From assembly GCA_905250885.1 (NCBI GenBank), contig CAJNOQ010000069.1:19037-83036 (forward strand): a stretch of 64,000 nt of DNA. The letters are read 5' to 3'. The stretch comes from Didymodactylos carnosus (taxonomy: Eukaryota; Rotifera; Eurotatoria; Philodinida; Philodinidae). A program made the translations under genes and the position numbers. The notes under the pieces are model-generated. The model saw only the letters and a program-made list of their open reading frames with translations, was not told where the DNA came from and did no database searches. Below are positions 25,601-36,892 of the stretch, piece after piece. How positions within the stretch are numbered: the stretch's first letter is position 1; each line of letters starts with the position of its first letter.

Positions 25601-28600
25601 CTGTGGGTGCTGCTGAAATAATTCGTTCTTGATTCGATGGTATCCAAATTTGAGTCGTTGACATTTTATTTGTGGTTAACACCGATTTGTCAACAAATAA
25701 TATCGTTGTACATGCCAAATCATACAAGGCATCAATAACTTTTACTAAACAATTTCTTGTTGCCATATGCTGAGCTGTTCGTGTTAAACATAACTAAAAC
25801 AAATGAAAACAATAATAATGGTGACTAAGATAAAAATGAATTTTGTGTTTTACTTGAGCAATAGCTGGTAATATTTCTGGTATACAGGCAAGATAAACAG
25901 ATATCATAATCTGAATGGCATACAACCAATAATAACCAGTTGCATAGAGAACAATAAAAAATACTAAGCCTAATGCTAATCCAAATACGGTTAATGCAAG
26001 AAAAATATCTCGAATTGTACGAGCATAAATTGTTCGTTTAGGATCAAGACCTTGATGGAAAATACTTATTAAAATACTATTTTACATTTATATGAATTTT
26101 ATATACTTTCGGTAGTATTACACACTTTTCCCAATAGTGTATGTTGAGCTGTTTTAACAACAATACCAATAGCCGATCCATGTGTAACACTTGTACCACA
26201 TAAAAGTAAATTCTAAAATAATAATAAAAATTTCAATACTATTCTTTTAAACGGTAAGAATAGTTCATAAATCTCCTACATTCGTTTCTAATGCATTGTC
26301 ACTTGTAAAATCAGCTGATTTTGGAGCAGGATCAGCATCTTTTGTTATGATAGAATTATCAACCTTAGATATAAAAGATAATAAAGAATTATGTTCAAAA
26401 GCGATATTAAGATTTTCTGATGATTGTGTTTAACTTATTCTAAATTATTTTTGATTACGCTTACCAGTAGACCAGGTGAATGGACAATTCGAATATCAGC
26501 AGCTACACGATCACCACCTCTTACATGGATAATATCACCGCGTACGAGATCTTCTGAATTAATTCTTTCCCATTCTCCTTCACGTTTCACATCAACTTGC
26601 TAAAATAGAAAAAGAAAAAAAAATTCTTAAACTTCATCATTAGAATAATCTGTAAATCTCATTTTTGCATAGAGTCACATTTCCGTTAACAAACATCATT
26701 TATATTTATTGTTCAACATAAAAGATGACAAACTGAAATCACACATTAAAGAAATGGAAAACTAAAACGGTGTTAAGAAGTACTAAGCATTTTTTGTTTG
26801 ATCCAAGTTAGATACGCTGTTGTACGTAGATAAACGCCGGGATAGTTTCGTTTTGCACAACCGTAACCGTAGCTTGTAATACCACCGATATTCCATGTGT
26901 TATTTTCTTGAAACATTAGCGGACCTCCGGAATCGCCAGCGCTACAGAAAAAAATTTATTTTTTCTAAGTAAAGTAATAAAAAGAGCAAAATTGTTATTT
27001 ACCAAGTATCTTTTGACCAATCTAAAGCTGCTGCACACAGTTGTCTTTGCCCATCAAAATTGAAATCTGCGTATGCCAGACATGATCGTGATGCCAATAC
27101 ATTTACTTCAGCTTGTCGTAATACATTTGAATGTACACGTGCTGTTTCAGTTACAGTTCCCCATCCAGCAACGCTAACTCGACTTCCCGCTTCTAAATTT
27201 TTTGGTGTTACACTAGTTGGTAAGCAAATAGGAGATATACGACCACCGAGTGGAACTGGTCGATTCAATCTTATAACTCCAACATCATTTTCAAATGTAT
27301 TTGATACAAAATTTTCGTGTACCCATATTTTTTTCGCACTATAAATTTCATCTGAACGTGTTAAACGAATATCATGAACTCCAATTCGAATAATGAAAAA
27401 ACTTTCCAATGATGGATTTGTTGTTGTAAGAGGGACAAATCGATCATCTATTTTTTGTTCTAAACAATGTGCAGCCGTGAGTACGTGTGATTGTTCAATA
27501 AGTGTTCCACCACAAATATGCGTTCGATTCGACCATTGACCATTAGTTGCTCGATAACGAATACCGATTGAAACTAACCATGGCCAACTGTTGGGTTTCG
27601 ATTCAACACCGTTTATAATTTTAGATACAAAGGAATTATATAATGTCATAAAGAAATTGGTCGATGTTTGATGTGTAACCGATGCTCTTCCACATGTGAA
27701 TTGTTTATTGGCATTTGATGATGATAATGAACGGATAGAATTTGTTTGTTGCGGTAATATATCAATAAGATATGAACTTTTTTCTTCTATTTTCTTTTTC
27801 GGACAACAATATTTGACACTATAATCATCACATAATTTTCGTTGATATTTAGCATCATAGTTATTCAAACAAAATACATCGTATTTTCGAATAACGACAA
27901 CATCAAGTGTACTATTCATATCCATTCCCATTTGATTCACTGCTGATATCGCCTTCGGATTTGCACATACTAATTGTGGATAAAGACTGCGTATGGCCGT
28001 GTACATTTCATATTCACCTTGTTGAGTTGGACGATGAACATTGAACAATTGTGTCCATTCCCATTGATCATTAGGTTCGCACTCTGACTGTATTCCAATT
28101 GTTGTTGCTGCTGTTGTTGTTGTTGTTGTTGTTGTTATGGTTGTTGTTATCAAAATTATTATTGTTAGAAGAAATATTTTACCTGACATTTTTTTACGAT
28201 GAAGTGCATTCGTTGTCGAATATCAGAGTAACTTATTGGATTAAAAATGAATATGATTGTTTATCTTCGGCCATGCATGATTTAAACTTTTAGTTTTTTA
28301 AAAATTTGAAATTGAAGAATAAGAAAACGATGAAACTAATAAAGGTCATTTGTCTGACGTGTATGTGTGTGTTTCCGCCCCCCTTTGTATTTGATGACAT
28401 ATGATTGTGAAGGATGATCATCAACAAAAACTAACTTTTTTAGCAACGAGAAGGACAAAAAAACTAAAATCTTATGTATCAATTTTAAAGTAGGGTGTGG
28501 TTTTCTTTTTTTTTCTTCTTAAATAATGAATTGAAACAACAATGAAAATAATTACATAAGAGATCTTCTATAATCTGTTTGACACCCAACCTTCAATGAT

Positions 28601-30032
28601 GAATATATATTATCAACAACAAAATATATAAGCTGGGTTAAAATTTAAACGGTTTAACTAACAACATACAGCCATTTATTCATCGAGTACAAAAAATTAT
28701 TTTTTAGAAGTTCAGTACAATAAATCATTGTTTAACATCAAACTTCCATTATGAAGTTTTATAATAACGATGGTGAAAGAAAAAATTATTATTATTTTTT
28801 CTTCAAATAATCAAAATCAATTTTCATTGAAATTAGTTTAATAATATATCAGTATTATTCAAAAATTCAATTATTATACGTTTTAACAGGTTAACAAAGC
28901 ATCAATGTTGACTGATTGTAGCATTAAACGTACCTGTTTAATCTGATATCTAAGATGTTGTAATTTATTTGCACTAATATGACTAACTGCAAATGTAAAA
29001 ATACTTGGCAATAATATAAATATAATTAAAACCACCAACATATAAAGCTAAAATAGAATAAAGACAAAAAAGAAATGTTATAATTTAAAGTAAAAAGAAA
29101 AAAGGTAATTTTCTTAACATACATTTTCAAATGTTGTATCTTGTCTTGTATTTAACTGAATAGCAAATGCCACAAAACAGAGTATGGCAAGTAAACTGAG
29201 AATGGATATAAAAAGGATATAAGGTTGTAACCAAAAACGTTGACACGATTTGGAAAAACTAACATGAGGTGGTTCGATATAATTTCTACCTTCATCTTCC
29301 AAACGTTGTTTTGCTTGAATGCGAGTTAAACCCTAAAATAATAAAATAAAAACTATTAGTAACAAATTATAGATTTTTTTCTTTGTCTATTACCGTTTTA
29401 AGATCAGTATCAAAACGAATTACTAACTCCTCTATGGTAATTTGATGTTCATCCTGAATAGAAGAAAAAAAAATATAGATATCGTATTATTTTTGAACTA
29501 AGATCTAATTAATACTTACATAAATTAGATCAGCATTGATCATTGATAAATCAATTTCATTACCAATACGTTTTCGTTTACGTTTATTTAGTGGAGCCGT
29601 ATGAGTTGTATTCATGGCTGCACGATAGGACAAAACTCGAGTTGAATCTGTCCGAATGCCTCTATCTGGATCATTCTAAATAAAAGATCAAAATATTTAT
29701 TAATGCCTTTATACAATAGTAAGATTCATGATTTAATTTTTCCACTATTAGATTGGAAACGACCAACAACGAAGTAGTAAAAATGAATCAGTATAAACGC
29801 TTTTGGTGATACATGCCTTGAATCACACAAACTCGCCTCTATTCTATAAATCAGGAAAATAAATTTATTCAAATAGCATGAGGTCTATCTGTTAGAAAAT
29901 GTATCATTTAAAACTTTCTTAGATAGATTATTTGAGCAAGGGTAAGATTTAAACTAAAGTGATCTATTCCTTATAGAAAATGAATATTTCGTGAAAATAG
30001 ACAAAATAATTTTAGTATTAAAATCTTACCAT
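22660..30032 (-). CDS. Na,K-ATPase alpha-like P2C P-type ATPase, predicted catalytically inactive
   Basis: Twenty-two coding exons with consistent phases assemble on the minus strand: 29520-29675, 29394-29453, 29123-29332, 28934-29047, 26465-26599, 26280-26363, 26124-26212, 25854-26064, 25589-25793, 25407-25530, 25220-25346, 24954-25146, 24739-24875, 24538-24674, 24339-24475, 24095-24277, 23781-24030, 23323-23432, 23189-23253, 22996-23129, 22841-22942, 22660-22780. An ATG next to a donor at 30032-30030 is the likely start. Together they give about 1028 residues, the usual alpha-subunit length. Family landmarks are clear: [11 protein letters not shown] before TM1, [66 protein letters not shown], and a C-terminus WVAQETYH like the canonical WVEKETYY. 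Catalytic motifs are degenerate: TGES reads TKDA, DKTGTLT reads DKSVLT (one residue shorter), KGAPER reads MGAPER, and TGDGVND reads FCQSADD. TM4 PEGL reads PEIL and TM6 DLGTD reads DLITE. A plasma-membrane pseudo-pump or scaffold role is inferred. One intron holds a separate protease gene. Confidence 0.88.
23433..23780. repeat. Oversized ATPase intron with probable insertion
   Basis: This 348-bp intron is far longer than most introns of the same gene (about 57-80 bp). It contains a short inverted pair (AACTCCTCCGA near 23492 and TCGGAGGAGTT near 23718), which suggests an inserted MITE remnant. It carries no coding sequence. Confidence 0.4.
26773..28189 (-). CDS. Secreted WxxW-trypsin serine protease, nested in an ATPase intron
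   Basis: Two exons (28189-27003 and 26941-26773, intron 62 bp) encode 451 residues. A signal peptide (residues 1 to about 20) runs into a Thr-rich linker coded by an ACA/ACT microsatellite. Residues about 37-130 form a mucin-type WxxW domain ([18 protein letters not shown], paired cysteines, end DYSVKYCCP). A trypsin-fold domain follows, with an activation site SK-IINGVE (cleavage after Lys190). The catalytic triad is complete: His241 (LTAAHC), Asp302 (ENDVGVI) and Ser400 (AGDSGGP, completed only after the splice). Asp394 at the S1-pocket position predicts trypsin-like cleavage after Lys or Arg. The whole gene sits inside the 26600-28933 intron of the ATPase-like gene on the same strand. WxxW domains occur in mucins and extracellular matrix proteins, so a role in mucus, digestion or immunity is plausible but inferred. 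Confidence 0.9.
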
Positions 30033-30819
30033 GTTTAGGTTTGATGATAATTATTATACACAATTAATTATTCTCAGATCAACCATTCTCAAACCACAAA
30101 AATAAAAGTCTTGTTGTTTATCAAAAAAGTTTTAATAGCATGTACAAAAAGACATTTATCGATGTCGACGATCTATACTATACTATGACTCGGTCAACAT
30201 TAAAAAAAAAGTGAAGAGAAGAAGAAAAAGAAGAAGAAGAAATTTACAACTGTTTGAGTGAATCATAAAAATGAAGGAAGCCTACATGAGTTTATTTTTC
30301 TTTCTTCTACCTTAATGTTGTTCTACAAAGAATGTGTCACACTCATATAAAACGAAACAAAAAAAAAATTTTTTTTTTACTTTTTCTTGTATTCTTCCTT
30401 TCTATTTCAGAGCAAAAACACGGACGAAACATCAAAATTTTATGAGTAGAGCAAAAATTATTCTTTTCATTTCACTCTCATACTTTTTTTTTTCTTCTAC
30501 GTTTTTGTTTGTAATGAAACTAGCCTGATGTAACTATAAAGTCTTTTGTACCTCACCTTTTCTTTTTTAAGCGTGTTCTAAAGTGATCTACAAAGATTTG
30601 AAGGAAAAAAATTCCATATCATTAAGAATAGTCACATAATTTTAGCATAAAATATATTAGTTATCATTTTGTTAATAGAGATGTATTTATTACTTATGAC
30701 GTTCTACATTCATAATCGATAAATGTATGAGTGGGTGATCTCTTAATCCTAGTTTGTAAGTTGTTTCATCATTGCTTATTCTTCTTCACCTCACTTCTCA
30801 TTTTTTTCTTTTTTTTCAG

Positions 30820-30987
30820 TGTGTTAAACGTTGTTTACCTGATGATATTGGTCGTTCTAAAGATCTTATTCGTACAACAAGAGATTGAATGGTAGCTGCT
30901 CATAATTCTATGTTTAGAAATGATAAATTATTAAATGGAATACGACAGTACTTTTTCGATTATGATCAAGTTTATAATTGTAAATAG
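30820..30987 (+). pseudogene. Orphan exon-like fragment with internal stop
   Basis: After a strong polypyrimidine tract and acceptor (TTTTTTTTCAG ending 30819), 56 codons read like real protein (CVKRCLPDDIGRSKDLIR, then SMFRNDKLLNGIRQYFF). They are interrupted by one TGA after TTRD, where a tryptophan codon would fit, and end in TAG. I do not recognise the family. No neighbouring exon was found. It is probably a gene relic. Confidence 0.35.
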
Positions 30988-31167
30988 GTTGATAAAAAAA
31001 ATGCAAAATATCTTTTTGTTGCATGTATGCTGATTATTATAAGAAAGTTTACTATATTTTTTGCGAATATACACACGATAATCGATTTAAGAACGATCAT
31101 TGCTCGACAAAACATTCTGATTGAGTGAGAAAGCCGAGAATTTTTATTGATTATTAAAGTCCCTTCA

Positions 31168-31192
31168 ACAACAACAACAACAACAACAACAG
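31168..31192 (+). repeat. (CAA)n microsatellite
   Basis: About eight consecutive CAA units just upstream of a stretch of degraded, possibly once-coding sequence. Confidence 0.8.
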
Positions 31193-31880
31193 GGTTAGCA
31201 AACGAGTTCTAGACCGATTTTGAATTCGTAATTAAATGATGATAAAAAATCAGCTTTATTGGTTCTGAACTTAAACTATTTTAAAGAGTTTTTGTCGTAA
31301 AACACTGAAAACAATACATCACATTGGTTAGATAAAAAATAAATAAATATTAAAAAATGTAATTCAATAATCCAAAAAATATCAACAACATCGCAACGAT
31401 ATAATAATTATTCAATAGATTGTGATAGTGAATTATCAACATCACAATCCAACATTGTTGTAATAAACAGTGTTGCAAAACAATGATGTCTCACGAAATC
31501 AAACACCATCGTTATGATCATCGTTATTCATGATGTATCAACTGTTCGTGAAACAATTAATGATGATGATAATCATTAAGATGTTTCAATAATACAATCA
31601 AAATGAGTGAAGTCAATTTGGACAAAGAACTATTATGATTAAGAGAAATCATAAAAACATTATAACAGAGATCAAATGGATATTACGCCGTATCCAACGC
31701 GAGTGCAGTCAAAAATCTAAAATTCTTTTCAACCATTTTTCTGAAACAAAGATCTGTTTTAGAAAAATACATTAAGCCTTTTGACAGAATTTGTATATTT
31801 CTTATACATATCAAGCGATTATTATGTGATTTCTCGTGTTTATTTCAAAAAATTTCTTAAAATGACATAAGCATCAGAGA

Positions 31881-32172
31881 TCCGCACGAGTCGAAAATTT
31901 TTGGGCCGGCCCGACCCGATAATTGAAGTTTCCGGACCAAGCCCGGCTCGGTTCGTCTAAACGTAGAACTTATCTACCAATGCTTTTCTGGCCCGGCCCG
32001 ACCACTTTGCGTGATTTTCTTCTTGCATCTGTAATACTTTTGCTGACTAAGTGATGTAAATGTATTTCTCAACTTAATATTTATATGTTTATGATTTCTT
32101 GGTACTGAGTATACACAAAAGTTACAAATCCACGTATGCTTAAAAATTCTGAGTTCGGTCCGACCCGTGCTG
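31881..32172. repeat. MITE-like element with GC-rich ends
   Basis: The left end TCCGCACGAGTCG and the inverse of the right end (TCAGCACGGGTCG) are imperfect terminal inverted repeats. Both are followed by GGCCCGACC/GGTCCGACC-type motifs. The GC-rich ends contrast with the AT-rich neighbourhood, as in the hAT MITEs of this window. No 8-bp duplication was found. Confidence 0.5.
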
Positions 32173-33373
32173 ATTTCTGATAATCACAATCTAAAATATC
32201 TTTATCACAGTAAAACTTCTCTATTATAAGTACCATCAAGTCATCATATCCTTGATATGATGGTAATAATTTGTTCTAAATTGTTACGTCCATGAGGAAT
32301 CCACATTAATAAAAAATTTTGTGTGCAGTAACATTGGTTCTGACTTATTGAACAGAGTAAGGTATGAGTGAAAAAAAGACATTTTAGTCGTAAATCAAGT
32401 TGATCAACTTTCTCATTATATGCAAAATATTTTCTTTATTTTGTACCCGCAGATCATATCTGTTCACAGAACAAACCTTGTTAAATAACTGCTGACAGAT
32501 GATACCAATCACATTTATGATTATTATTAATGGAACGTACTTGCACGTCAAAAAATCTATTAATAACGGTTTTTCTATTGCTGATAACGCGTTCTAGTAT
32601 CATCTGATTTTCTACTTGATTCATTGAATAATGTATCACGGTTGATTAAATGATACTAGTAATTGTGAACAAATTACTGATAGAAATCATTCGTTTGTGA
32701 ATTACTGCTATATATAGCATTTGAGAAATTTGTTGAACGAAGATACCTTTTTGAGTTTTAGAAAATGTATGCCTCTGATCATAAATTGTAGATATCGATA
32801 AAGTTGATTTCATCTCCTAAACAACTATCCATAAGCTATGCACAGTAATAGCTCTAGAACCGTTTTATTGTTTTGAATAGGACAATATCTGTGAGTAAAG
32901 TACGAGAAATAGAAATTTTGTAGAAATTTTTTCCAGTCAAAGTAATTTTTAATGAACGATAATCGCGCTGTTTTTGTTATAGTTAATCCCTTGTTATACC
33001 GTATGTTACTTACTATATAGGCTAGAACTGATAGAATTTCTCTGCTTTTATAATGGAGAAAAACGGTTCCAATTACATGAAAAAAAGATACCCGCCAGCG
33101 AGTTTCTAATAAAAAAAAGACTAACATTCAATGGAAAAAGAAGGTTCTTGAAGAACGTCCAGAAATTTCAACTGTTTTATAAGCCCAAAAGACATTATTA
33201 TGTCTTGTGTCTACTCCAGATTCCACGATGATAACACAAACATAATGATATAAATAAGTATTTGTTAGAAGCCGACAATAACCGACAAAACTAATATCTG
33301 TCTATGATTTATTTTGTTCTAACACCATCAATATAGAATAGCCGATAAAATAGAGGCATCTATTAGTTTACGA

Positions 33374-35641
33374 TTAGGTTATTGGAAGAAAACGATAAGT
33401 AGTTAAAACATCATTTTCTTCTGTCGGTTTGATATTTCGTCTTGAACATCTTGAACTATAGAAAATGTACGTAAAAATTAGAAATAAGACAAAAATAAAT
33501 ATTCCAACGAGTAATGTTGTATGATACCATCGAAAATGTGAACACGTTCGACGATTTAGTATCATATCCCAAAATAAAAAACGTTCTTCTAAATAATATT
33601 GTTCCGCTTTAATTTTTAATGCATGAAAATTAATAAATGATTTGTTTGTTTCTTCGTATGGTGGCCAATAAACTGGTAGATTATTTGGTTCATTTGGGTC
33701 TCCTAAACTCAATAAAATAAAATATCGTTAAATACTCATTCATTCTATTTTATAACTATATAAGATTTACCAGTTTTGACAAAATTGGTCCAGTAATGTA
33801 TCATTTGTTCACTTAAGTCAATTTCTTCCTTTGTATAGGATAAATTCATACTATAAGCACGATTTATTTGACTATCTTTGTTGTAGAACGGTACTCCCCA
33901 TGTAAGATCTAATTCAGCAAAGTGACCCACCATATTTGGAATTCGTCTAAAGTATATTCGACAGTATTTGATGATAAAAAATCAACTTAATGGCGTAGAA
34001 AATACCAACCTTAAAACATTTTCTAAATCAAATATTGGCGGATAAGTATAATAATATGCGTATGTTTTCGCTTGTGGTTTAGATTTTAATCGTTCATGTA
34101 AAAAACGTATTAAATCATAATAAAACATCAAATCACTAGAAAAAATTTAAGAAAATTTTGTTAGTATTTTACATTTATCGAAGTGAAATTTATGTACCTC
34201 ACTAAATTTGTGTATAAACCCGCTATTTCACTGATATTTGATGTGGTTTTCGGCATGTAACGTGCTTTTATTTCATCATGAAAGCACAAATGATCAGGAT
34301 AATTGGTTTGTAGATACTTTTTAATATATTTATTTTTCTTAAAATAAGAAAATCCTTTTGGCTGTTGTTCATTATCAATCTGATGTTTTACTGCGTTCAA
34401 TGATAATGGAGTGGTAGTGGTAGCAACCGTAGGAGTAGTTCGATATTTTCTCGGTAAATAATGATGAAATATGTGTTCCTCGGCGAAATACAATGATTCA
34501 TCAGCTGAAAACAAACACAAGCCTAAAGAGTTTTTCTCAATCAAAAAAACTTACCTGTAACACCGATTAGCATGTCCACATTTCGAAATGGCTCTTCGAG
34601 AATCATCTGTTCTAAATTTGATTCTAATATATCATCATCTATTATTGGAAATGGATAATCAGGTGATATTTCCAGTCCCGAATGATACATGTATCGAAAC
34701 TCATCCGGTGTCAGTTTTTTTAAATGTTCAACTATTGCACGTTTACTGGCATCATCTCTTTTTATTTTAAAATCATTACGTTTTGCAACATTATTGAATC
34801 TAATAGACGGATTACGATCAATTGCCCTAAAGAAAAATGAAGTTACTGATAGATCAGATATTAGTTATCGAAGTTACTACTTCAGATATGTGTTTATAAA
34901 CACTTACCATATGTTTAGTGGACTTCCACTTTGTGAGATAATACGGTGTACTAAACCCTTTGATTTCTTTGACATTGCTATTAAAGCAACATTAGCAGCG
35001 CCTGCTGAATGTCCAACATACGTTATTCGTTGATTATCGCCGCCAAATGATTCAGCATTTATAGATATCCATTTGAGTGCCAATAATTGATCGTGCAACC
35101 CGTAATTTCCTTTCATTATATGTTTTCCGGGCGATAAAAAACCCAATATATTTAAACGATAATTGATGGTAATAACAATAACATCGCCTAATGCTGCTAT
35201 AACACTACCATCAAACAATGATGCACTTCCAACTTGATTCGAACCACCATGACAAAATACCATTATTGCCTTGTTTTTCTTTATTATTCGTTCTTCGTGG
35301 GGTACAAATATATTCACTGTCAAACAATCTTCATTATATAGATCCAATAAATCAAACGGTCCGTAACTGAGACCACCGGGAGCTTGCAAACATCCGGGCG
35401 CTATCTGTGTAGCGTTTCCAGGAGTCGGATTATACGAACGTATAACAGGTAGTTCAAAACGTTGTGGTTGTTCGGCATACGGTACACCAAAAAATTGTTG
35501 TACCGGAACATTTCTGATTGTTATTTGACGACCAAGAAATTGACCAGATGTTGTGTTTATGTGCGGTGGCTCAGATAAAGTTTTGATAAGATTGAAATGG
35601 CAAACGACTATCACTAGCAAACGAATAATCAAATGGACCAT
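33374..35641 (-). CDS. Membrane-anchored cholinesterase/carboxylesterase-like (type-B) protein
   Basis: Six exons (34908-35641, 34555-34826, 34198-34504, 34010-34135, about 33771-33946, 33374-33702; introns about 60-80 bp) encode about 647 residues. An N-terminal signal peptide (residues 1 to about 22) precedes an alpha/beta-hydrolase of the type-B carboxylesterase family. Visible features are QQFFGVPYAEQP, the first Cys loop (Cys84 to Cys106, NEDCLTVNIF), the oxyanion segment FCHGGSN, and INYRLNILGFLS. The triad is Ser212 in GHSAGA (usual form GESAGG), Glu338 in ADESLYF and His488 in VGHFAELDL. All three are present, so an active esterase is predicted, unlike the neuroligins of many animals. 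The C-terminus carries one hydrophobic segment (LLVGIFIFVLFLIFTYIF) and a short basic, then acidic tail, predicting a type-I membrane protein facing outward. A neurotransmitter esterase, a juvenile-hormone-type esterase or an adhesion molecule cannot be told apart from sequence alone. Confidence 0.88.
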
Positions 35642-36695
35642 TTGTCTATCATTTAGAAACAGTATGCATTTGATCCAAAGGAACTACCTGAAAGAAAGAC
35701 ACTTTACTGGTGAAGAAAACATGATTTGTATAATCCATGAATGAACTTGCAGAATCTTTATTTATAATAGTGAAATTCGAAGTCGAGTAAGAGAAATTGA
35801 CGATTATACTCATTAAAATAGAAACAAGATTACCTGTCGAATACAAAATCGAAACATTTCTGAAGAAGAACATGAATTTCTTGAGTAAGAGCTTTGACAT
35901 TTGTCTCATCTGTTTATAAATGTATAGTCTATACTTCCGGTTCTTGTTTAAACAGGTTCTCGTTAACAAATTTAATGTCATTTCAACATTATATAGTGTA
36001 AAACAGGTTTTATTATCTGTCACATAATTATCTTGAACAATAAACATGATTTCCTCTCGGCAAAATAACAGAAAACTAATTACAAAACAGCTTGTCTTTT
36101 ACTAGTGTATTATGTATTTTAGGATCATGCAATTACAACTCCCTCAGAGTCACTCTAGACAAAAGTTTGTTGAGGGTGGCTTGTCTTGATACATGACCAG
36201 AAGGAACACCGAAATAAGAACTAAAACTATGAAAGTCAGGGTGTCTCTATTTTTTTTTACTAATCTCATGTGATTTTTAGCTTTTCCAAACGAATAAAGA
36301 TATTTCGCGTGAGATTTCTCTCAAGTTCTCAAAAAAACCTCTGAAATGAGGACAAAATAGTTCTTTCGTTTGAAAAAGCTAAAAAACAACATGAAATCGG
36401 TGGAAAAAATACAAACATTCCGATTTTCATAGTATTAAAGCTTAGCAGCGAGTTTGCCCAAACATTACTTGACAGTCTAAGAACAGATAGAAGACATATA
36501 GGTAACAAAAACACTAAATAAGTTTTGCAATCTTAGACTGTTGAATTATGTTACACGATACAGTTTATGTTAAAGAATAAATCATTTCTGACAGAATGAC
36601 AAGAAATATTTATAGAGAGGAGCAGAATATGTGCAGCTGCCAGTGATATTGCGCTATGTTCTCATCGTGTGAAAGTTACCATTCTTTCTTCAATG

Positions 36696-36892
36696 AGAAC
36701 AAGGAATTATAACACCTTCGCACGGTGAGGACGAAGTTGTGTTGCTCGTTATGTCTTAACTCTGTCTTTCTCGAAGAAAATCACCTGACGAGAGGCTTAA
36801 GAAAGGTTGAAACCGGTCGTGGTATTTTCTTTTGATGCTTTCAGAAATAAGTTCTGTCTGAGTCTTTAGTAACTGATAAGCGGTTGTAAATC
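36696..36892. repeat. TIR element, family B partial copy
   Basis: This block matches the right two-thirds of the element at 9386-9710 in the same orientation (shared GAGAACAAGGAAT, GTTGTGTTGCT and TTAACTCTGTCTTTCTCGAA, and TGTCTGAGTCTTTAGTAACT against TGTCTGAGTCTCTAGTAACT). The left terminal repeat is missing or strongly diverged. Confidence 0.65.

Larger units (their letters stand above)
30033..33373. other. Intergenic stretch with pseudogene debris and repeats
   Basis: It contains a broken coding fragment (30820-30987), a (CAA)n tract (about 31168-31192), a stretch at about 31380-31740 that looks like decayed coding sequence (conceptual translations interrupted by several stops), and a MITE-like element (31881-32172). 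No intact gene was seen. Confidence 0.45.

Noticed and set aside
27060-27344. 94-codon plus-strand reading frame
   Set aside because: Antisense to the trypsin domain exon.
31140-31200. CAA repeat block considered as a CRISPR-like or tandem array
   Set aside because: A simple trinucleotide microsatellite without spacers, in a eukaryotic context.
32825-33127. 100-codon minus-strand reading frame
   Set aside because: No recognisable domain or splice signals; composition matches intergenic sequence.
34689-35033. 114-codon plus-strand reading frame
   Set aside because: Antisense to esterase exons with clear catalytic motifs.
35649-36047. 132-codon minus-strand open reading frame upstream of the esterase gene
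   Set aside because: No domain, no sequence style like the other genes, AT-rich composition. It ends only 8 bp from the esterase start and is probably chance or 5' leader.
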